Below are positions 1-5,311 of a stretch of 7,503 nucleotides of DNA, one piece after another; position 1 is the stretch's first letter, and every line of letters starts with the position of its first letter. The notes beneath the pieces were generated by a model. It was not told the DNA's origin, ran no database searches, and saw only the letters and a program-made list of their open reading frames with translations. Origin of the DNA: Acidobacteriota bacterium (GTDB lineage Bacteria; Acidobacteriota; UBA890). A program made the position numbers and the translations under genes. Where the stretch lies: the NCBI GenBank assembly GCA_022563115.1, contig JADFNY010000183.1, positions 1 through 7,503 of the forward strand. Direction: 5' to 3'.

Positions 1-762
1 GGGGTGATACGCATCCTTGAGCCCGGCCAGCTCGGCCGCCACGTTGGCGGGCTCGCGCACGTGGTAGGTCTGTCCCCAGATCGGTTTCGCGCACCAGTTG
101 CAGTGGTAGGGGCAGCCGCGCGTCGTCACCATGTTCATCGAGTAGTAGCCATGGTGCCGTTGCCAGAGAGCCCGATACCTCGGCACGTCCACCAGGTCCC
201 AGGCCGGCTCCGGGAGCGGATCGAGGTCCTTGATCACAGGGCGAGGCGGGGTGCGCACGACCTCACCCGTTCCACCACTCTTGAAAGCGAGTCCGGCGAT
301 CTGCTCGAGGGGCGCCCCGCTCCGCCCATCCAGATGGTCCATCAGCGCAGCCAACGTCTCTTCGCCTTCGCCGATGAGGACCATATCGGCCCCATGTGCC
401 AAATACTCTTCGGGATGATCGCTGGCATCCGCCCCGCACACGAGTATCGTGCAGCGTCTGCGCCGCGCCGCCTCCACCATCGCGAACGCTGCCTGGCGCA
501 TGCGCAGTAGGCACATCTTCGACAAGTAGTTGAAGTTGTCCTCGTACAGGACCGCGACTCGGGGCTGCTGATTCTCGAGGGCGGTCTCCCACTCCGTCTC
601 CGACTCGGCCAGCATCGCGTCGAACAGCCCGACCTCGTAGCCGCGGCGGCGTAGGCAGGCGGCGGCGATCAAGGTTCCCAGGGGCGGATATGGTTGCATC
701 AGCCGCCTGAGCTTGGGATCGAACCGCAGGTAGTACGACTGGCCGAACAGAACGTCAGTCAT
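1..762 (-). CDS. B12-binding-domain radical SAM protein, C-terminus cut off by window edge
   Basis: The frame is open from ATG 762 to base 1 with no stop, giving 254 residues of a protein that would normally run to roughly 450-600. Residues ~1-145 resemble a cobalamin-binding (B12-binding) Rossmann domain: the PYPPLGTL segment (25-31), RGYEVGLFDA (40-49), and GADMVLIGEGEETL (124-137), a signature of this class. A DxHxxG base-off cobalamin motif is not seen, which is common in this subgroup. A linker with LPEPAWDLVD (183-192) leads into the radical SAM core: TTRGCPYHCNWC, with C217, C221 and C224 forming the CxxxCxxC site for a 4Fe-4S cluster that cleaves SAM. The TIM barrel beyond residue 254 lies outside the window. 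The start was chosen because M-T-D-V-L-F-G-Q is how I recall relatives beginning and because ATG 762 overlaps the upstream stop (757-755). An in-frame ATG at 774 is the alternative. It is last of four overlapping minus-strand genes. The substrate is unknown; glycan or lipid methylation or rearrangement is an inference from context. Confidence 0.9.
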   Translation of the reverse strand, partial: MTDVLFGQSYYLRFDPKLRRLMQPYPPLGTLIAAACLRRRGYEVGLFDAMLAESETEWETALENQQPRVAVLYEDNFNYLSKMCLLRMRQAAFAMVEAARRRRCTILVCGADASDHPEEYLAHGADMVLIGEGEETLAALMDHLDGRSGAPLEQIAGLAFKSGGTGEVVRTPPRPVIKDLDPLPEPAWDLVDVPRYRALWQRHHGYYSMNMVTTRGCPYHCNWCAKPIWGQTYHVREPANVAAELAGLKDAYHP

Positions 763-1786
763 GGCTTTGTCCATACCGTTGGGAAAAGAGTCGGGCGTAG
801 AGACGGTCGGGTTCGAGCTCCGATTCGCGCGGTGGAAACAGACGCCCCAATTCGTCGGCGGCAACCGACTCACCGAGATGTGCCACCACTCGATCCCGAA
901 ACGCTTGCTCAATCACCGGTCCATAGCCGCCTCGGATCACCTCCTGCCGGTCGTGGCGATAGGCGCGGCGGAACTGCTCCCGCCGCCATCCTTGGTAGTA
1001 CAGGCGCAACGGGTAATACAAGAGGAGCACCCTGTAAAGCGTGTGCTCCAGGCCGTTCCCCAGCCGTCCGCCCAGGAGCCACTCGAGGCTGCGGGCGAGT
1101 CGCGGGCGAGTCACCTCCGTCAGCCGCTTCCGCCGGTCGTCGGCGTGGGAGAGGTTCGGGAGGAAGCGTCCGATCCAGCGATTGGCTCCCAGAAAGCGCA
1201 GGTGGGTGGCGTCGCCCCACAGCGGTACAGCCTGGGCTACCTCGCGAGCGAGGTACAGGTTGGCGGGCCCCACTTCCAGGGAGTCCAGCGTCAGGAGGTA
1301 GTTCGGGCAGACGCGCACCGAGAGCAACGAGGCGACGCGCCGCAACAGCATCGAGCAGATCTGCACCGTCCATAGCCGGCCGCGTTCGGTCACGAGAAAG
1401 AAGTCAACGTCCGCGTCAGGGCGCGCATTTCCGGCCGCTTGGGAGCCGCACGCGGCCACCATGCGGACGAAGGGAACGTAGGTCAACCAGTGAGCGTAGC
1501 GCGCCGCCAGCCGCCACCGTTGGTCGCTGATCTCCTGCCGCTGTCGCCGCACCTCGACGGTGTGTTCGCGGCCCGTCAGGGTGAGAAGTCCGTCGGCGTT
1601 GGTGAGATGCTGACCGATCAAGCCCGCCAACGCCCCCTCAAAGGCCTTCTTCCCCGGGTAGGGGGCCACCAGGTAGCGGTGCAGCTCATCTTCAGTCAGG
1701 GGATAGTCAAACAGATCGCTGTACAGAACCGTGAGCAGAATGGCGCGCTGTAGCGTGCACAGGTCTTCCCCGCCCGGTGACGACAT
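755..1786 (-). CDS. Nucleotidyltransferase-fold protein with N-terminal winged-helix-like segment
   Basis: A 343-residue protein. Near residue 107 the sequence VRMVAACGSQAAG followed by DADVDFFLV carries the G-S motif (G114, S115) and the acidic DxD (D126, D128) of the polymerase-beta-like nucleotidyltransferase superfamily. Residues ~12-70 (ILLTVLYSDLFDYPLTEDEL and the following helix and hairpin) look like a winged helix-turn-helix. The region after the core contains CPNYLLTLDS and ANRWIGRFLPN, which I associate with an uncharacterised family of nucleotidyltransferase-domain proteins. There is no signal peptide. The C-terminal third is rich in Arg and aromatic residues (YYPLRLYYQGWRREQFRRAY) and could contact membrane or nucleic acid. 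Start: ATG 1786-1784 shares its A with the TGA of the upstream gene (TGATG); a GTG at 1789 is an alternative. Its stop overlaps the radical SAM start by 8 bases. It may transfer a nucleotide to a sugar, lipid or protein, but no reaction can be assigned from sequence. Confidence 0.87.
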   Translation of the reverse strand: MSSPGGEDLCTLQRAILLTVLYSDLFDYPLTEDELHRYLVAPYPGKKAFEGALAGLIGQHLTNADGLLTLTGREHTVEVRRQRQEISDQRWRLAARYAHWLTYVPFVRMVAACGSQAAGNARPDADVDFFLVTERGRLWTVQICSMLLRRVASLLSVRVCPNYLLTLDSLEVGPANLYLAREVAQAVPLWGDATHLRFLGANRWIGRFLPNLSHADDRRKRLTEVTRPRLARSLEWLLGGRLGNGLEHTLYRVLLLYYPLRLYYQGWRREQFRRAYRHDRQEVIRGGYGPVIEQAFRDRVVAHLGESVAADELGRLFPPRESELEPDRLYARLFSQRYGQSHD

Positions 1787-2916
1787 CACTTCGACCTGTT
1801 GGGTCCGCTGGTTGCCATCAGCGCCTCCCGATACACGTTGACGGTTCGATCGACCATCTGCTCGACATGAAACTCCTCGAGCACACGCTGTCGCCCGTTG
1901 GCGCCCATCCGCCGCCGGCGCTCCGGATCGAGCAGCAACGCGTTCACCGCCTCCGCCAGAGCATCTGCGTCGCCGACGGCGACCTCGATGCCGGTCTTGC
2001 CGTGCTGATTGACAAAGCTCGTGCCCGTACCGAGTTCGGTGCTCACCACCGGCCGGCCGGTCGCCATCGCTTCGAGGAGCACCTGTCCGAACGCTTCGCT
2101 TCGGTGTGACGAAGGTAACACCACCACATCGGCCGCCGCGTAGTAGAGGGGCAGCTCATCGTCTGGCACGTGTCCGAGGAATCGGATGCGCGACGCCGCC
2201 GACGACTTTGCGGCGAGACGCTGCCATTGCTGTTCCATGGGGCCGGCGCCTACGACCAGGATCCGGGCGTCGATGCGCGGAGCGGCCTCGATCAGGACGT
2301 CGACACCCTTGTAGTAGCGCAACCGGCCGACGAACAGCACCAGCGGACTTCCCTCCCGCCGCCGGATCTGGTCGGCGCGCTGCGGATCGACGGATTGAAA
2401 TCGTCTGGGATCGATTCCCAGGGGCACTACGCGGCAACTCTTGGTCATCCTTCGGAGATAGGGCGAACTCTGAACGTACATCGGACTGGTAGCCAGGACA
2501 CACTCGGAGTCTTCCAGCAGCCGTCGGATCAAGGGGCTGTACAACTTCCCCAACCAGCGCTGACGAACGATGTCGCTGTGGTAGGTGACGATGGTCACGC
2601 GGCCACGCCCGAAGAGACGATGCGCGAGCTCCCCAGGCGGGTACGGAAAGTGAAGATGGGTCACGTCCGGCATCATGCGGCGCACCCAGCCGACCAGGCC
2701 TGGGCTCAGGGGCGTGGAGGCGACGGTGCCCCACGAGCGGGCGCGGATGACCCGAACCCCGTTCTCCTCTTGCACCGAGGCTCGGCCGACGGCCGAGGCG
2801 ACCAGCACCGTCACGTCGAGGTTGCGCCGAGCCTGTGCCTCGGCCAGCAGCCGAAGGTGGTGCTCGATACCCCCGACCACCGGAGGATACGCCTTGTAGA
2901 TGTGCAGGACGTTCAA
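1786..2916 (-). CDS. GT4-family glycosyltransferase (WfcD-like group), TTG start
   Basis: A 376-residue cytoplasmic, GT-B fold glycosyltransferase expected to move a sugar from a nucleotide-sugar donor onto a lipid-linked glycan acceptor, retaining anomeric configuration. Visible landmarks are the N-terminal glycine loop YPPVVGGIEHH (10-20), the mid-domain THLHFPYPPGEL (86-97), the start of the donor domain VPLGIDPRRF (164-173) and VGRLRYYKGVDVL (196-208), VVGAGP (221-226), and the EX7E motif SEAFGQVLLEAMATG with E274 and E282. The length fits the family. The start is the TTG at 2916: an AGGGGA ribosome-binding site lies 8 bases upstream, the codon overlaps the previous gene's stop (TTGA), and homology-like sequence begins immediately (NVLHIYK). 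The same frame stays open upstream to 3588, but that stretch is only a shadow of the preceding gene. Its neighbours point to polysaccharide assembly. Donor and acceptor cannot be read from sequence. Confidence 0.93.
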   Translation of the reverse strand: MNVLHIYKAYPPVVGGIEHHLRLLAEAQARRNLDVTVLVASAVGRASVQEENGVRVIRARSWGTVASTPLSPGLVGWVRRMMPDVTHLHFPYPPGELAHRLFGRGRVTIVTYHSDIVRQRWLGKLYSPLIRRLLEDSECVLATSPMYVQSSPYLRRMTKSCRVVPLGIDPRRFQSVDPQRADQIRRREGSPLVLFVGRLRYYKGVDVLIEAAPRIDARILVVGAGPMEQQWQRLAAKSSAASRIRFLGHVPDDELPLYYAAADVVVLPSSHRSEAFGQVLLEAMATGRPVVSTELGTGTSFVNQHGKTGIEVAVGDADALAEAVNALLLDPERRRRMGANGRQRVLEEFHVEQMVDRTVNVYREALMATSGPNRSK

Positions 2917-4115
2917 GAGCCATGTCCCCTGGTCTCGAGCTGGCGACCGGCTTTGCGGTAGGCACCGAGCGTGAGCGCGGCAGTACGCGCCCAGGAGAAC
3001 TCTCCGGCTCGCTTGAACCCGCGAGACACCAGCCGCGCGCGGAGGTCCTCCTCGTTCAGCACTCGGTCGATCGCCGTGCTCATCTCGGCGACGCTCGTCG
3101 GGTCGAACTGCAGGGCCGCCCCACCGCTGGTTTCGTCGAGAGCGGGCGTACGGGAACAGGCAACCGGTGCGCCGCACGCCATGGCCTCGATAACCGGCAG
3201 GCCGAACCCTTCGCACAGCGACGGCTGCACGACGAGCTGGGCGCCGCTGTAGAGGGCCGAAAGGTCGCCTTCTTGGATCGTCCCCGGAAACAGGACCGCT
3301 CCATGATTCAGCATTCTCGCTCGCTGGCGGGCCCCGGGGTAGCGGCGATCCTCCGGGCCCGCGATCACCAGCCGGCAGCCATCGCGCCGCTCCTCCGCCA
3401 CCCCGGCCCACGCCTCGACGAGCCGCGGAAGGTTCTTGTGCGGCCTGTTCGTGCCGACGTAGAGGACATAGCGTTCCGGTAGGCCGAGGCGCGCCCGGAC
3501 GGCCGCGATCTGCTCTGGCGGAGCTGGCCGGAAACTCGGATCTGCCGCCTCTGGAACCACGGTAATCCATTCGGACGACACCCCCCACACCACCCGGAGG
3601 TCGTGGCCGACGGCTCGTGAGGGAGTGATGACGCCCGTCGCCGAGGCCAGGGCGCGCCGCAGCAGCAGCCGATAAAGAAGACGGTGGCGGATCGACGAAA
3701 GGGCGCCGGGCCCGCGAATCGGGATGAGGTCATGGATTGTCACCAGGCTCGGGCAGGACAGCCGGCCGGCCGACAAGATGTGTGGGGCGTGAAAAAGCGC
3801 CGGCGACAGGTGCCGGCACGTGCGGCGAACCGCGAGTTGTCCTCGGAGCGAGCGAGGACTGGCGCTGGTGGGTACCAGAGCAACACCGCGGGACTCCAGG
3901 GCGCGGAAGTCGAACCGCGTCTGCTGTTGGTCGCGGTTGACGAGCAAGCCGAGGCGCTGCTCCGGGGCAACCGTCGCCAAAGCTTTCACCAGATTGAAAA
4001 CGTAGCGTCCGATGCCGGGATAGTGGTCGGTGATATACCGACCATCGATGATGATGGCGCCGTTCCAATTTGACGCGGTGCCGGTTGCCACGTCGACAAC
4101 GTTGCCGGGTATCAT
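2913..4115 (-). CDS. GT4-family glycosyltransferase (MtfB-like, mannosyltransferase-type)
   Basis: A 400-residue GT-B glycosyltransferase, probably cytoplasmic and retaining. The N-terminal domain has IIIDGRYITDHYPGIGRY (21-38), the typical acceptor-side glycine loop of MtfB-like enzymes, then ALFHAPHILSAG (106-117) and LVTIHDLIPIR (124-134). The donor-binding domain has VPEAADPSF (187-195), LYVGTNRPHKNL (218-229), FPGTIQEGDLSALYSGA (276-292) and the EX7E motif CEGFGLPVIEAMACG with E302 and E310. Its C-terminal third closely parallels the GT4 half of the plus-strand fusion protein (GGAAL.FDP, then RAGEFSWARTA), so the two are probably paralogues. Residues 1-18 look like a non-conserved extension, so translation might begin at a GTG at 4091. 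No strong ribosome-binding site precedes ATG 4115. It is the first gene of the minus-strand operon, and its stop overlaps the next start by 4 bases (TTGA). Mannose is a family-based guess for the sugar. Confidence 0.93.
   Translation of the reverse strand: MIPGNVVDVATGTASNWNGAIIIDGRYITDHYPGIGRYVFNLVKALATVAPEQRLGLLVNRDQQQTRFDFRALESRGVALVPTSASPRSLRGQLAVRRTCRHLSPALFHAPHILSAGRLSCPSLVTIHDLIPIRGPGALSSIRHRLLYRLLLRRALASATGVITPSRAVGHDLRVVWGVSSEWITVVPEAADPSFRPAPPEQIAAVRARLGLPERYVLYVGTNRPHKNLPRLVEAWAGVAEERRDGCRLVIAGPEDRRYPGARQRARMLNHGAVLFPGTIQEGDLSALYSGAQLVVQPSLCEGFGLPVIEAMACGAPVACSRTPALDETSGGAALQFDPTSVAEMSTAIDRVLNEEDLRARLVSRGFKRAGEFSWARTAALTLGAYRKAGRQLETRGHGS
2925..2930 (-). promoter_or_regulatory. Ribosome-binding site that decides the TTG start at 2916
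   Basis: On the minus strand AGGGGA lies inside the last codons of the upstream glycosyltransferase gene, 8 bases before TTG 2916. It is the clearest Shine-Dalgarno match near any start in this operon and supports the TTG over any upstream start in the same open frame. The nearby ATG at 2923 is in another frame. Confidence 0.6.
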
Positions 4116-4234
4116 GGATCACTGTCCGTAGTGTCCCGGGGATTGATCGTGAACCGACCGGAAAGACGCATCTGATTGCAGATTCGGGAAGGGGTGACAC
4201 CTCGTCAAAACTTCAGAATCGATCGCCGGGGCCC
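4116..4234. promoter_or_regulatory. Divergent intergenic region between the two transcription units
   Basis: About 120 bases lie between the minus-strand operon and the plus-strand methyltransferase, the only sizeable non-coding gap in the window. Promoters for both directions should be here. I found only weak matches, for example TTGACG read on the minus strand near 4206-4201 without a good -10 box 17 bases on, so no promoter is called. It contains a small perfect dyad, ATCTG-ATTG-CAGAT (4170-4183), and a purine-rich Shine-Dalgarno-like run GGGAAGGGG (4186-4194) that is not correctly spaced for any start in the methyltransferase frame. The true methyltransferase start may lie inside this interval, since its frame is open back to a TTG at 4070. 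Confidence 0.4.
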
Positions 4235-5281
4235 GTGCCCGAGGTCAATACGTGTTGGTGCGGAGATACGGCGTGGGAGCCCTTGGGCGCCGACTATGCC
4301 CACTGCCTCGGTTGTGGCTCGTTATTCTATACACGCGCGTTCGCCATCGAGGACTACACGTCGGCCGAGAGCCCTACCGCGTTCTACGGGGCACAGTACT
4401 GGCAGGAGCACGTACCCAATGTACTCGGGCTCCCGGGTCTCGCGGAAAGGGCGCGCTCCGACCTTGCCGAGCGCGCCGTCTACTACCTCGAGAGAACCCT
4501 CGAGTACCTTGCTCCCGGCAGCGAGATTCTCGAGCTCGGCTGTGCTCCCGGAAGCTTCGCCTACCTGTTGAACCAGGCGGGGATGAAGGTGACGGGTCTC
4601 GAGGCGAGCGACCACGCTGCGGAGTTCGTGCGTCGAACCTTCGGCCTCGACGTGCATTGCGGGACGCTCGAGCAATCGGGGATGAAGCAACAATTCGAAG
4701 CGATCGTGATGGTCGATGTGCTCGAGCATCTCCCCCGCCCACTCGAAACGCTGAAGGCCTGTGTCGATCGATTGCAGGGTGATGGGGTTCTCCTGCTTCA
4801 GACGCCTTGCTACCGCGGAGAGGGAACCGCCTGGCCGATGCTGTTGCCGGCCGAGCACTTGTATCTTTACACCGCCGAGTCCGTCCGGGCGCTCCTCGAG
4901 AGAGCCGGGTTCACGGTGATCGAGGTCACCCACAGCCTGTTTCCGCACGACATGTGGGTGGTTGCGTCGCTCAGCTCGTCGCTGCCCAAACGAGCCGAGC
5001 CGCTCGAGGGGGTCGCACCGCTGGCAGTCGCGATGATCCGCTTGTCTGATCGGCTGGCCAGCGCGACCGAGCAGCAGGCCGCCACCGATCGAGACCGGGC
5101 GGCAAAGGACGAGGTGATCGCACAGATTTCCGGGGAGCTCGAAACGGTGCGGGCGGATCAGCGTGCCAAAGAGGAGCTGATTGTACGGATTTCCGGAGAG
5201 ATCGAAGCGTTGCTGACGGATCAGCGTGCCAAAGAGGGGGTGATTGCCAGACTCACCAAGGGGTCCTGGTGGCGGCGATGA
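4235..5281 (+). CDS. Class I SAM-dependent methyltransferase with Cys-rich N-terminus and coiled-coil tail
   Basis: From GTG 4235 this gives 348 residues. It begins with a zinc-ribbon-like set of cysteines, CWCG (C7, C9) and CLGCG (C24, C27). The Rossmann methyltransferase core follows: motif I ILELGCAPGSF (98-108) for SAM binding, the acidic residue after beta-2 in VTGLEAS (E123), then IVMVDVLEHLPRP (157-169) and EHLYLYTAESVRALLERAGF (207-226), all typical of the Methyltransf_23/12 type. Residues ~272-340 form a charged, predicted coiled coil built from 21-residue repeats, and the protein ends SWWRR. No ATG exists in this frame before residue 117, so the GTG placed just before the cysteines is the best start; TTG 4070 or 4085 would overlap the divergent gene. 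The likely role is methylation of a sugar or glycan intermediate, with the coiled coil mediating assembly with another protein. The methylated position is unknown. A glycosyltransferase gene follows after 30 bases on the same strand. Confidence 0.88.
   Translation: MPEVNTCWCGDTAWEPLGADYAHCLGCGSLFYTRAFAIEDYTSAESPTAFYGAQYWQEHVPNVLGLPGLAERARSDLAERAVYYLERTLEYLAPGSEILELGCAPGSFAYLLNQAGMKVTGLEASDHAAEFVRRTFGLDVHCGTLEQSGMKQQFEAIVMVDVLEHLPRPLETLKACVDRLQGDGVLLLQTPCYRGEGTAWPMLLPAEHLYLYTAESVRALLERAGFTVIEVTHSLFPHDMWVVASLSSSLPKRAEPLEGVAPLAVAMIRLSDRLASATEQQAATDRDRAAKDEVIAQISGELETVRADQRAKEELIVRISGEIEALLTDQRAKEGVIARLTKGSWWRR
5102..5260 (+). repeat. In-frame 63-bp tandem repeat (about 2.5 copies) encoding coiled-coil heptads
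   Basis: Units 5102-5164 and 5165-5227, plus a partial unit 5228-5260, encode A-K-(D/E)-E-(V/L)-I-x-x-I-S-G-E-(L/I)-E-x-x-x-x-D-Q-R with a period of 21 residues, exactly three heptads. At DNA level a 21-base stretch is identical at 5154-5174 and 5217-5237, exactly 63 bases apart, which indicates recent duplication. Spacing of Val, Leu and Ile at a/d positions is consistent with a coiled coil. It lies at the C-terminal end of the methyltransferase gene. Confidence 0.8.
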
Positions 5282-5311
5282 AGACCCCGCCGGGAGACGG
5301 CTTGTAGCGTC

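Noticed and set aside
694..1530. 278-codon plus-strand open frame opposite the nucleotidyltransferase-fold gene
   Set aside because: It is a low-complexity Arg/Ser/Pro/Gly translation typical of an antisense shadow. The minus strand carries clear superfamily motifs.
2917..3588. Open extension upstream of the second GT4 gene, giving a 600-residue reading
   Set aside because: It lies antiparallel in frame space within the first GT4 gene and is Arg/Pro/Gly-rich nonsense-like sequence. Family-like sequence starts at TTG 2916 with a good ribosome-binding site.
4480..5020. Striking density of the hexamer CTCGAG in the methyltransferase gene
   Set aside because: The copies are in-frame Leu-Glu codon pairs (CTC GAG), reflecting codon preference in helices and not a regulatory or uptake-sequence array.
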